Assembly (NCBI RefSeq): GCF_030253575.1
Contig: NC_080566.1
Coordinates: forward strand, 33,380,001-33,444,000
Source: Rhododendron vialii
Taxonomy: Eukaryota > Streptophyta > Magnoliopsida > Ericales > Ericaceae
DNA: 64,000 nt
Direction of reading: 5' to 3'
In this document: positions 36,789-48,900 of the stretch, one piece after another
Layout of the letters: every line of letters starts with the position of its first letter
Position numbering within the stretch: position 1 is the first letter of the stretch
Position numbers and translations under genes: made by a program
Notes under the pieces: model-generated
The model's input: only the letters and a program-made list of their open reading frames with translations
Databases searched by the model: none
Told to the model about the DNA's origin: nothing

Positions 36789-37033
36789 TTAGGCCCCGTT
36801 CTAGAACACCTTCTTAAAAAATAAGTACTTATTTCACATTTTCAAACTCAAAAATAATGTAAATGAAAAATAATTTTTTAATTTTTTTTGCATCGTATTA
36901 AAGATCTCAATGAGATCTATCAAACAAGATCCATATTGCATATTTTTAGATTTTAATAAGCCTATAATTTTTAAGCTTGAAATTGCCTTCTTAAAAAATA
37001 AGGACTTAAAATCCGTTTTGGAACGAGGCCTAT
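36789..37033. mobile_element. Candidate hAT-type MITE
   Basis: Inverted ends TAGGCCCCGTTCTAGAAC and GTTTTGGAACGAGGCCTA with inner inverted AAAAAATAAGTACTTA and AAAAAATAAGGACTTA. I could not match a target duplication. Confidence 0.5.
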
Positions 37034-37489
37034 GGTACTGCAGGATAGCCGGCTCCATCCGGACGGGAGGGGGCAAATTATGGTTTATAAGGAAATATCT
37101 CTCACTTGTACGAGGCTTTTTAAAGCCGTGAGGGCAGACCAAAGCGCATAGGAACTTCACAGATAAGCATACTCATCCTAGGGTAGTCCAGGGATGGATG
37201 ACTTACTGGAAAGTCTATGGGTTTTGGGCGTCCAAAACGGACAATATTGTACAAAGATGGAGCGGGTCGTTACAGTTCTCATCCTCACATGTCAAGAATT
37301 GGAGAGCTATTTGCACAAACTTCATATCCCCGTACACCCACCGCATACTCCATGAAAACCCTTTTTCATATCTCAGATTGGACAAGTTGGATTTCTGCGT
37401 ATCTCCTCCCAAAAAAATTCGTTAACGATATGATTATATTGTATAATTTTTATTTATTGTCGTATATAATGACTTTGATTCCAAAGAAG
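37034..37489. other. Non-coding segment between candidate MITE and gene fragment
   Basis: I see no supportable gene. Short open frames overlap on both strands without family features. Confidence 0.35.
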
Positions 37490-37735
37490 CGCAAACCCTT
37501 TTCAACCAAAAATCTCTGCTCATCCAAACATGGCTTAAGCAACCAGCTCAAATGCTTCCCTGCGTGTTCCATGAAAACTAGCAAGAAAGCAGAGATTGTA
37601 ATCCCAACCACAAACTGCTTTGTCCCTAATGCTAATATCACCACCAATAAAGTCTTCAAAATAGCCACCAAAACACTATTTGCCGCCACAACTTCACCCC
37701 CACCTCCACCATCACCCACCAAAACCCTCTCCTGA
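37490..37735 (-). pseudogene. Membrane-protein exon-like fragment, unrecognised
   Basis: On the minus strand the frame reads a Gly-rich linker (VGDGGGGGEVVAA), then a hydrophobic stretch with VLVAILKTLLVVILAL and VVGITISAFLLVFMEHAGK, then a basic tail. It looks like one or two transmembrane segments of a plant protein. No start codon, neighbouring exons or splice sites are evident, and a TA microsatellite follows at 37817. Likely a captured or broken gene piece; the family is not assigned. Confidence 0.35.
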
Positions 37736-37813
37736 ATCAGGGATGGCCGGGGTAAGCCCTGCAAGCCCGTCGGCTTGGACAACCCCGACAAAGGGCAACA
37801 GAAAAAAAAAATT

Positions 37814-37816
<3 letters not shown>

Positions 37817-37867
<51 letters not shown>

Positions 37868-37882
37868 GTATATATATATATT
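37817..37882. repeat. (TA)n microsatellite
   Basis: About 25 TA units then an imperfect continuation. Frames reading IYIYIY on both strands are artefacts of it. Confidence 0.95.
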
Positions 37883-38688
37883 TTATTGAAATCCAAAGGA
37901 AAAAAATTTAGGGGCGTAATCCAAAATTTTTTTTACAAATTCAAAAAAATATTTGTAAAGATGTATAGTTTCCACCCACTTTACATAATTATGATACTTT
38001 GGGAAAATTAGGAAGGTGAACAAAAGGTTTTCTATGTCTGGGGTAAATAGGAGATAAAAAGAAAATTAAGAAGGCAAATTAGAAGGGCATATACCAGAAA
38101 AAAAAGAGAAGGGACGGGATGGGAATCGGGATTGCTTCATTGCCCCCAAATTTTCCATACCTGATCTAAACCTAACTTTGAAGAGGAAGAAATACCCAAG
38201 AAAGATCAAATAAGTCTTCCATTGAATCTATTGTCCTTCGATCCCTGATCTTCTTCAACGCTGAGTTGCCGAAGCCGATCAAAGTCTTCGTTTGCAAATT
38301 GCAAGAGGTAAGAGCAAATTCAAAGGACTGAGATTTTTGTTTCTCTTTCTCGCCTCGGTAGTAACGACAATAGTAAGTGGCACTTCTTCTGTTCTTCATT
38401 TGAATCTTTTCTTTATTCGATTGAATTGGTTAGTCGAGGAGGAGTGGAGCAAAAATGCATAATAAATTAATATAAAAGTGGTAGTGGAGCATAAATGCAT
38501 AATAAATTCATAGGGGATTGTGACTTCTTCTTTTTTTTCATACATATATATGCATAATAAATTCAGAGCATAAGTATGAAATGTGACTGCTTTTTTTTTT
38601 ATCTCATAGTTGATTGATTTAGTAATTAGTAGGATTACAAAATACAGATCACTTGTATTGGGTTTTTTATTGGTGACGTGTACTAATA
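37883..38688 (+). other. Region upstream of LINE ORF1
   Basis: No gene. Part of it (from somewhere after about 38020) may be the LINE 5' UTR, but the 5' end and left target duplication were not resolved. Confidence 0.3.
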
Positions 38689-39756
38689 TTGGTAGTAGGT
38701 ACTGTGACGAAGATTGAGAATGACAAGAATAGAGTGAGAGTGCGCAAACAAAAATCCATGTCTCAAAATAGAAAAGTTAGGCAGCGAAAAGATGCAATGG
38801 AAAAATCGCTAATGGATTTAATATCTAGCCTATTTAATGCAAAAAAACAAAAAAAAAAACTCTTCTTTCGAGTCAAGTTGAAGAAGAAAGTGATCCGCCG
38901 CTGGATTGCAGCAGAAAAAGAAGAAGAAGATCGAATTGACATTGAAGGTAAAAGTTACAGAATTAAGGTAATGGAAGATTCATGTGATCAATTATCAGAA
39001 GCGGAGAAGCAAATCCCCATGGCAAACTCAGATTTATCTCAACCCCAAGAAGAATAAGACGATGATGATGAGTTGGTCAATTACGTGGCAAACTCTGACA
39101 CGGGGAATGAGAGGAATTGTGAGGATGGAAAGACAATGGAAGAGAAAACGAAGAGCCCTGTAATGGTAGACAAAGATGTGTCTAGAGTAGTAGATTCTGT
39201 GGGCTTGGATATAGACCATGTTGATGGGCCTGGTATTAATGAAGCTATTAACACTTTAGCCCATCAAGTTGACCCAGAAATTGTGGGTCATGAGCATAAC
39301 GTATTGGATCCTAACTCAGCCCAAGAGGAGGTGCAATATAATGAAGGTGGATCAAATAATGTGGGCCTCTCTATAGGCTTTGGTGGAGAACAGAGTTCCA
39401 CTGTACATTTGAGTGACTTAATTACCACCCAATCACATGGTTTTCAGAGGGCATCTCACTTTCAAGGCATCAATTTGTCAGTGGAACTAACTCCGGGTGC
39501 ATGCAGAAAAAGAAGGAGAAGACATATCAACAATCTCTTCAAAGTCCAAGAGGAATTAGATCAAAACTCAGAGAATAGTGTTGATGTCACAGATTCTTCC
39601 TCTTCGTTATCATCAGAAGAAACTATCATCAGTAACTCAGTACTGGGCGAAGAGATTAGAGGTACTATAGAAGTTGGAGAAATTTTGGGGTCCAACTTCA
39701 AAAAGAATGATGATTTTGTTCTCAAAAGAATGATTGAATTGGAGGCAAAGGAGTAA
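38689..39756 (+). pseudogene. LINE ORF1-like frame with one internal stop
   Basis: One frame from 38689 to 39756, interrupted only by TAA at 39055-39057. The N-terminal third is very basic (clusters such as KKQKKKLFFRVKLKKKVIRRW). The rest is acidic with a basic KRRRRH cluster near 39510. Plant L1 ORF1 usually has a DUF4283-type domain and a CCHC knuckle; I see neither, so this is a shortened or atypical ORF1. It ends 83 bp before ORF2 in the same orientation. Confidence 0.55.
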
Positions 39757-39839
39757 TCTCTCATGTCTGAGAGAGAGAGGGGAAGGCATAATTGATTTTA
39801 TCCATCTTGTGGTGATTAAAGGGTATCCAAATATTTTGA

Positions 39840-42800
39840 ATGAAGATAATATCCTGGAATATTCGTGGAATGGGGAGTGTGTTAAAAAAAAGGTTTGTTT
39901 CTAAGATTATAAAGAAAAGGAAGCCTGATTTGCTATTTATTCAGGAAACCAAATTGGAGAATGTGGATCTAAGGATGGTTCAGAAGATATGGGGCAACAC
40001 AAACGCGGAGTTTGCAGTTTCTAATTCTATTGGAGCTTCGGGGGGAATTCTGATCTTATGGGATTTTGAGGTGTTTAAGGCATCAAACATCACAGTTCAT
40101 AAATCTTACATTATCTTGGAAGGTATGCTATATGGTGATTTCCAATGTGTTCTAGTTAACATCTATGCTCCGAATAGGGAAGTTCAGAGAAAAGAATTAT
40201 GGGATGAGCTGCTCCAGATCAAAGCAAGCTCTCAGTTACCGTGGTGCGCAGGGGGGATTTGAATGAAATCATAGAAATAGATGAAAGAGTGGGATGCACT
40301 AATGTCAACCGAGGTATGAGGGAATTCAAAAAATTTATTAACAATATTGAGCTGATGGATATTCCCATGCAGGGTAGAAAATTCACTTGGACCAATTTTC
40401 AAGACCTTGCAATCCACAGTCGGCTTGATAGATTCCTTCTATCTCAATCTTTTATTGACAGATTCAAATTGGTGCAATGGGGTCTACCTAGACCCATCTC
40501 GGATCATAATCCCATCATGATTGCAGATGATTGTAGAGATTGGGGTCCGAAACCATTTCGATTTATGGATATTTGGTTAACTAACCCAAATTGTTTGAAA
40601 GTAGCTAAAGAAGCATGGGAGAGTTGTCAAGTGTATGGATGGGCAGGTTTTGTTATTGTTCGAAAATTGAGGGCTGTCAAAAATCGTTTGAAGCAATGGA
40701 ATAAGGAGGATTTTGGAAATGTTTTCACAGCTCTTGAATCATGTCAAGAGACAATTTACAAATTGGATCTTGTGGCAGAAGATAGGCAGCTGCACTCAGA
40801 TGAAAAAGAACGCAAAAGTAAGGCCAAATCTGAATTTTGGAAATTGGAGAAAATGGTGGAGTCTCTTTGGAAACAAAAATCCAGAGTGAATTGGTTGAAG
40901 CTTGGTGATAAAAATACCAAGTTTTTCCAAATTTTTGCTAACACTAGATTCAGGAGGAATTTGATGGGATCTATTAAATTCAATGGAAGAATATTGGAGG
41001 ATCCGATTGAGATTAAAGATGCAGCAGTGGAATTTTTTAGCAACAATTTTCTGAAAGACAGAGTAGATAGAGGATTCTTAGGGGGAATCTTCCCTAGAGT
41101 TCTATCTGGTGATGAAGCGCAAGGATTGGAAAAACCTTTTGATGAAAAGGAGATCTTAGAAGCGGTGAAGGATTGCAACAATTTCAAAGCCCCAGGCCCG
41201 GATGGTTTTAACTTCTCTTTTGTTAAGAAAGGGTGGAGTTTTCTGAAGGATATGGGCTTTAAGTTCTTTTCAGAATTTTATTCAAATGCCAAACTCACAT
41301 CAGGTATTAATTCAACCTTTGTGGCTTTAATTCCAAAGATTGATGGGCCAACATATTTTAAGGAATTCAGGCCGATTTGTATGATTGGTTGGGTGTATAA
41401 ACTCTTGTCTAAAGTCTTGTCCAATAGATTAAGAAATATTCTTCCTAAAGTAATTGGAGAAACTCAGGCGGCTTTCATTGGTGGTAAACAAATCCTCGAT
41501 GGAGTACTGATAGCAAATGAAGTTATTGATTTTTGGAAGAACAGTGCTCAGGGTGGTATAGTCCTAAAGCTTGATTTTGAGAGGGCTTATGATTGTGTAA
41601 ATTGGGGCTTCTTGATTGATATGCTAATAAAGGTCGGGTGTGGGAATAAATGGTGTCAATGGGTAAAGGAGTGTATTTCAACTGTGTCCATGTCAGTTCT
41701 TGTAAACGGTTCTGCTTCAAAAGAATTTAAAACGTTTAAAGGCCTTAGACAAGGGGATCCTTTATCCCCTTTCCTCTTCAATTTGGTTGTGGAAGCTTTA
41801 AATATTTTGTTGGAAAGGGCACTAGCAATGGGATTGATAAATGGAACCAAAGTTGGTAGAAATGGGGAGATTGTTTCTCACCTACAATTTGCAGATGACA
41901 CTCTCATTTTCTGTCAGAATAAGTTGGAGGAAATGGTTGCTCTAAAAAGAATTCTTAGGCTATTTCAACTCATGTCAAGCCTGAAAATTAACTTCTCAAA
42001 GAGTGTGATGTGTGGAGTTAAATGCCAAGATCAGGATGTCATTAGTCTAGCTCTGGTGATGGGGTGTCGTATTGGTTCACTTCCTATAAACTATCTCGAA
42101 CTCCCTCTTGGAGCTAATCCTAGAAGAGTTCAAACTTGGCGACCTGTGATAGATAGGCTGGAGAAGAAGTTGGCAGTATGGAAAAGGAGATTTATGTCGT
42201 CAGGAGGTAAATTGACACTTATCAATTCAAATACAAGTAGTTTACCTGTTTACTTCATGTCCCTCTTTAAGATGCCAATTTCGGTTGCAAGGAAGATTGA
42301 AAAACTTCAAAGACAATTTTTTTGGGGTGATTCCATTGATAAGAAGAAGATCCATTTGGTTAGTTGGGAAACTATAACAAAGAGTAAAAAATATGGAGGT
42401 TTAGGAGTGAAAAGGATGGTTGAGCAGAATCATGCTTTGTTAGCAAAATAGTGGTGGAGAATTAGTAGAGAAAAGGATTCTCTATGGGCTAGAGTAGTGT
42501 GCAAGAAGTATGGTCTCTCACATCAAGATTAGCTTCCTCAATTACCATCGTATGGGAAGGCATCTATAATCTGGAGAGACATATGTTCAATTGGGAATAC
42601 AGAGAGTGCAATGGGGAACGTAATTCAAGATGGGTTTAGAATTCAAGTGTATTCCGGAAATAACACTTCTTTTTGGAATCACAAATGGATGGGGGATCAA
42701 ACACTGCAAGAGGAGTTTCCAAGATTGTATTTGAAATCGTCGCAAAGAGATGAACTGGTATGTAATGTGCTCAACTAGGTAGGTAATGGAGATTGGAGTT

Positions 42801-43522
42801 TGTTTTTTCAAAGGAGATTGCATGATTGGGAACGTGAACAAATGAATGACTTAATTGGCAGATTACAAAATGTGTCTTTGGTGCCGTCAAGATTTGATGT
42901 GATGCTCTGGACTGGGAATTCTAATAACTTATTTTCTGTTAAGTCTGTCTATGATCTTTGGGAAGCTGAAACTTTTACCCAAAATTCCGGACTTGGTTCT
43001 TTGTGGAGAAGTCTTAGCCCTCCAAAAGTGGAGATTTTCTCGTGGATGGCATGTCAAAGCAAGATTGCAACTAGATCAATTTTGAGTAGTAGGAACATAA
43101 TGGTAGGAGTAGATGAAACAGCTCTGTTTTGCCCATTTTGTTTACTGGAATTGGAAACTCCAGTGCATTTTCTACTATCTTGTCCCTTTTCGACGGTCAT
43201 CTGGTCAAGAATAGCCGATTGGTGGAACATAGTTTGGGTGGCTCCTTCAAATTTGGCTGATTTATCTTTTTGGTGGTTCTTTTCTCATTTCAAAAATTTG
43301 AAGAAACATCTTTGGGAGTGTTGTTCCTATGCAACCCTATGGTCTATTTGGATTGCAAGGAATGACACTATTTTCAACAATAAAATTGTGGATTGCAATC
43401 ATTTGGAAGAGTTAATCAAATCAAGAGCAGCCATGTGGATCAAAGCCAAGTTTGATATAAAGGTGTATACGGTGGAAGATATCAAATCAAACATTGACGG
43501 TGTTAGAAGACTCGTTATTTAG
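39840..43522 (+). pseudogene. LINE ORF2: endonuclease and reverse transcriptase, near-intact
   Basis: Starts MKIISWNIRGMG, the usual endonuclease opening; QETKLE and ISDHNP motifs are present. One frame change lies at 40241-40262 (after LPWCAGG). The reverse transcriptase has PGPDGFNF, LKLDFERAYD, GLRQGDPLSPFLFN and the catalytic FADD (41889-41900). The C-terminal zinc-binding region (zf-RVT) carries CPFCLLELETPVHFLLSC (about 43132-43185). Three TAG codons interrupt it at 42449, 42530 and 42776, at positions where the family often has Trp. Domain order and catalytic residues are otherwise kept. Confidence 0.88.
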
Positions 43523-43665
43523 GTGTCTTTTTTGGGTGTAACTTTCCTTTTATTTTCCTTCCCTGTTTAGGGTTGTGGTGAACTTTCTGGTTCTCCTTTC
43601 CCTTTTACTCGATGTACCCTTTTCGAGTTTAATAAAATTTTCTTTTGCCGAGAAAAAAAAAAAAA

Positions 43666-43859
43666 CAACAAAAGAAGATCTGAGTGGAAAAAATGGTGAG
43701 AATCGTGCATGAAGTCGACTTCCATTCTTTTCACCACTTTAAGCTCTGTTGTTCGAGGAATTTAAGTTAGCGTGTAACAATAGCACACCATTTTATCCTC
43801 CTTCTAGTTTTTTGCCATTTTTTAGCCTACCTTTTTAACTATTCAGGTTGCCAAATATT
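43666..43859. other. LINE 3' flank
   Basis: Short AT-rich spacer with no gene. The right target duplication was not matched to a left one. Confidence 0.35.
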
Positions 43860-45270
43860 TTTTTTTAATGGTGTTGGTTTATACAAATAAAGGTTAAGCA
43901 ACGTATATAATATTTGCAATACATATTTGTTTGGGTGTGAATTGTTTTTTTATCAAAGGTGTAAATTCTTAATTTGGGGATGCGAATTCATCATTTCGGT
44001 GTGAATTATGTCTTTTTCGAACATGTGAATTTTTCATTTAGGTGTGAATTCTTTATTTGGGTGCGAATTGTGTCTTTTTCGAAGGTGTGAATTTTTCAAT
44101 TGGATGAGAATTGCACGGAAGGGGTGTGAATTTTGAAAAAAAGATGTGTACTAGGACCGAATTCATACCCTCAAAAATTCACACTCCCAAAAATTCTACA
44201 AATAGGCAAAATAGTAAAACCGTCTTTTACAAAGGATTGCACAGGGTAACGCTACAAAAAAGGATCCACACGGAACCCGAAACAAAAAGCTAGGACCGAC
44301 TTGGAATTTTCCTTTTTCCTTCGTGTGTTGTAGGGCCCAAAAAAATATGAAAAAAGGAAAAATGATAGCCGATGACGTATTTTAATAATTAATACCCGCC
44401 AAGAATAAGCTCCCTACGAAAAAAGCTCGGTGTCCGTAATTTCAGAAAGGGGTAATACTTTGTCCAAAGCCCTATTGAATGACAAAGCCCAACAAAGAGA
44501 AAATTCTCTTTGCTCTAGCCACAATCATCAAACTGTTGAAAGGCCCATATTTTTTTAATGGTGTTGCCAAATATTTTTGCTCTTTGCCAAATATTTTTTT
44601 TTAATGGTGTTGGTTTATAAAAATAAAGGTTAAGCTACCTATATAATATTTGCAATACACATTTATTTGGGTGTGAATTGTTTTTTTATCAAAGGTGTAA
44701 ATTCTTAATTTGGGGATGCGAATTCATCATTTCGGTGTGAATTATGTCTTTTTCAAACATGTGAATTCTTTATTTGGGTGCGAATTGTGTTTTTTTCGAA
44801 GGTGTGAATTTTTCAATTGGATGAGAATTGCTTGGAAGGTGTGTGAATTCTGAAAAAAAGAGGTGTACTGGGGCCGAATTCACACCCTCAAAAATTCACA
44901 CCGGCAAAAATTCACACCCCCAAAAATTTTACAAATAGGCAAAATAGTAAAACCGTCTTTAACAAAGGGTTGCACAGGGTAACGCTACAAAAAAAAGATC
45001 CACACGGAACCCGAAACAAAAAACTTGGACCGGCTTGGAATTTTCCGTTTTCCTTCGTGTGTTGTAGGGCCCAATAAAATATGAAACAAGGAAAAATGAC
45101 AGCCGATGACGTATTTTGATAATTATCCGCCAAAAATAAGCTCCTTATGAAAAAAGCTCGGTGTCCGTAATTTCAGAAAGGGGTAATACTTTGTCCAAAG
45201 CCCTATTGAATGACAAAGCCCAACAAAGAGAAAATGCTCTTTGCTCTAGCCACAATCATCAAACTGTTGA
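43860..45270. repeat. Tandem direct duplication, period about 735 bp
   Basis: 43867-44530 matches 44602-45270 at an offset of 735 bp, with few differences and one extra AT-rich stretch at the join. Each unit has the GGTGTGAATT-type motif, then CAAAATAGTAAAACCGTCTTT and GGACCGGCTTGGAATTTTCC; the last two resemble the end of the minisatellite region near 35910-36010. No supportable gene. Confidence 0.85.
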
Positions 45271-45800
45271 AAGGCCCATAAAAATAACAAATTCGTATCT
45301 TAATGCCCCAAAAATAAAGGCGCAACATCCCATTTTTCCGAAAGGTTATAATTGGGTGGTCTTCGGGAACCACGGAAGCGTGTGGTGAAAAAGGTTTTGG
45401 GGTATCACATGATGGTGTACATCCTAAGGTAATTGAATAATAAATCCATTTTCTCCCATTAAAAATTTGATGGAAAAGGAAACAATAGTATTCCGAAAGT
45501 AGGAACGCTCTTTAGGACATAATTGGTTGCAAGTGCTAAATAATGAAGCATGAATACCTAACAAATTGGAATATAAGGTATACTCGTTATCCCATAACTA
45601 GCCAGTATGTTCTTACTGAAGAAGTAGCAATCAGAAAAAACATTTAGATTATTTGATGGTACATATTTGACAAAAAGGTTTGAGCCTCACTCTCAATGAA
45701 ACTTATAAGAATGCAAAACATAAAACATATAACTGATTCGAAGCTGACACAACCATTGACACACTCCTATTAATTAAGCTCTCATAAATTTCATTAGGCT
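45271..45800. other. Intergenic DNA, no gene recognised
   Basis: AT-rich, no domains or repeats identified. Gene B homology with gene A starts at about 45801. Confidence 0.4.
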
Positions 45801-45987
45801 TTTCTCATAGCATTAGACCAACAATTCATCGATCTTGAACAAACTCAAGTGTTATTTTTCTATTCTAATCGGAAAATAAAAAAGAATATATAAATCATTG
45901 ACAAAAAAATACGACGATATATTAATTAAGTGAAAATTCTTCTCCATACACAAACACTAACAACTTCAAAGGCAAGAGAAATCTTAT

Positions 45988-48900
45988 TTAATTAGCTGGT
46001 GATGTGGTGTAGGGATCTTCTACAAGGGTCGGTTGTTTCGAACAAGCAGCCATGAGCTTTGTTAGCATAGGCTTGACCTTCTCAGCAGTTTTTATGATTC
46101 CCAAAAACATGAGCCTGTATAAAATAACCATCCCTATTATAACAGCAACATCAACCCACTTGGAATAACCCTCCACTTGCCATGTATTTCTCAAGATCTC
46201 ATCGCCGGTAACCGTCCGTGGCCCTACTGCTAGATTGTTAGGGAACGTTAGTCCTTTAAACTCATTCTTGAAAAGCCCTTGGTTTGCATACTTATGGAAG
46301 GCGATATAGTATATTGAGTATCTCCAAAAAGGCTTGGGAAGATCGTTTGGTAATCGAAAGAAGCCTCCATTCAACATCATCACTCCTTGAATTCCAGCCC
46401 CGGTAATAATTCCCATGAGGAAATCTGGAACCACACTTGCAACAATCATCATTAGGCTTTCAACCAGCAACATGCATGCATATAACATTACCACAAAGTA
46501 GGCAAAGTGGTCTATTCCTTTCTGAAGTCCAACAAGGTAATAAGCTATTGCCCCGGGTATCACAGCGATAAGAAACAGGTAAGGAATGGAAGAAAATGTG
46601 TTTCCGACGACAAATGCACCAACACCATAGTGGCCATTTAACCTCTCTCGAGTGAAAATCTGATTTTGACAAGGAAATAAAAAAAAATCTTATGAATATC
46701 ATTGGGATTCAATCTAGTTTAATAGAGATGAAATCACGAAATATGCACCTTCATGTCCTCTACAAAAGAGGGGAATCCACCTATTGCCATAAATGTCAAA
46801 AGTAAGGTCACAAACATGAGCATCGAACCTCTAGCCTATACCAATTAAGAGCAAATAAATAGTTAGCTAAGTTTTCCATTGATCAACAAAATTGCTATGA
46901 AGAAAATAAATTATTTCAGTCTTGGTGACATAATTACCTGAATGGATCCATAGGTGAATCCAATGTCGTAAAAAATACTCCCAAGACATAATGACACAGA
47001 GACATAAATCGCTAAGCGAAGCCAATAGTAACCTAAATCACGATACATGTTCACGAAGGATCTTCTAGTGAGAACATGACACTGAGTAATAAAGCCTGCT
47101 TGGCTTCCCTTCTTCTCCAGTCTTCCTCCACCCTTCAAAATAACAAGAAGCCCCTTTAATTAGGAACACCCTTTTGGATTATCAGATATCAATGAAAAGT
47201 CAAACTATTAAATTTTAATAAAAAAATGACTTTTTGTCGTTGTGTACCTGTTGGCATATCTCGAATACCCGTTGTTGAACTTGTCTGTAAGCCTCAGATG
47301 AGTTGTAAGACTTGACGAGGGTATTAATTGCCTCTACAGCGCTCATCTTTTTGCCACCAAGTCCTTGTTCAATATCCTAACAAATAGCAAACAATTCAAT
47401 AAACTCCTCAATGTATCATGGTTTTGAAAAAGAAGCATAACGGTTTATATTCGAATTATCAAGTCATTTATACCAAGAACGGGTGAAGTGATTGTTAAAA
47501 TTTGAAGTCATCGGCTACAAAGTGAAGTCGTATTGGCTTGGTAGGGCTGTAAACGAGCCAAAAATTTGAGATCAAGCTTGGCTCGAGCCTTAACGAGCCG
47601 AGCTTGGTCATTTACTAAATGAACTAAGACAAGCTTGCGAGCTGCTCGATTTATTTACGGCCCTTTGGCCATATATTTGGTTTCCGATTAAGTACTGAAT
47701 CAATATGCCTGGCTAATACGAGCTAAGCATATTGATTAAATGGGACGAGATTACAAGGAAGAAAGACGGAGGTTTGGGGGTGAGGAGGATGCTGCAGGAG
47801 AATCTTGCATTACTGGCCAGGTGTTGGTGGCGATTTGGCAAGGACAAAAAGTCCTTATGGGTGAAAGTAATCAAAGGTAAATATGGGCTGAATGCAAATT
47901 GCTGGCTCCCTTATGCACAAGGATCCGGATCAACTTTGAGAATACGGGAGGATATATATTTTTTCATTAGAATATCCTTCATCTCATCTGGGCTACTCTA
48001 TTCGTGAGGGTTTTATGGTTTAAGTAAATTAGGGTAACGCCACTATGTTCAAGGATCATACCTGGCTGGGAGATTCACAATTGTAAGAGGATTATCCTAG
48101 ATTGTTCTCATTATCTACTCAACAAGAGGAGACAATCAACAACATGAGGGTACACGTAGATGGTGGTTCTTGGGAACTTCTGTTTAGGAGAAGTCTGTTT
48201 GGGCGGGTGAAGCAAGAGCTGGAAAACTGATGCGGTGCGTATAGAGGAGGAATACTATTTAAAACATCGAGTGGCATAATCATAAATAAGTGGTAGAGAA
48301 CTGGTGGAATTAGTCGGGCCTACCTAGGTTCGAACCGAAACAACCCAACGGTCAGGACACATTGCCTTTGGCCATGTGCCGTGTGTTTTTTAGCCATTAA
48401 GGGCTCCAAAAAGCCAAATTTGTCATTTTAGAAAATAATCTTTTTGCTTATAACTTTTGGTAGGAAAGTCCAATAAAGTTTGTTCTTGTTGGAGAAGTCT
48501 TGTTTTTTCTTATATTTTTAGAATATGTAATAATTTTGGATCTTTTCGAAATTGGTATTTTTTTCTTTTCCTAGTAGAGTTAGGGTTTGCTACGTATTTA
48601 AAGAGTTGTAAGCCTTAGGGCTAGACAGTTTTTTATTATTATTGATTGACAAAGTGTCTAGAGAGAGTTTCTCTATATCTATCCCGTTTGTGATTGTCCT
48701 TGTTGCACGTTTGTTCTTTGATTCATAGTTCTGCCTTGCATCAGGTGATACCAGAGCTCGGTTTCGATTTTGACTATGGCTGCGAGACATGCTGCTGGAG
48801 GTCGTGGGGGACGAGGTGATCGTACAGCTTTTATAGAGGACGTTTATGAATGGGATGACGTCGCGCGAGAAGCACGAACAAAGGCGCGGATCCAACAGGT

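Larger units (their letters stand above)
38689..43665 (+). mobile_element. L1-type LINE retrotransposon, nearly complete
   Basis: ORF1-like frame, ORF2 with endonuclease, reverse transcriptase and C-terminal zf-RVT-like region, a 3' UTR with TCGATGTACCC and AATAAAAT, and a poly(A) run at 43653-43665. The 3' UTR matches those of the LINE pieces in both ABCG genes, so all three belong to one family. The 5' boundary is uncertain. Confidence 0.85.

Noticed and set aside
37680-38011. Frames rich in IYIYIY
   Set aside because: Translation of the TA microsatellite.
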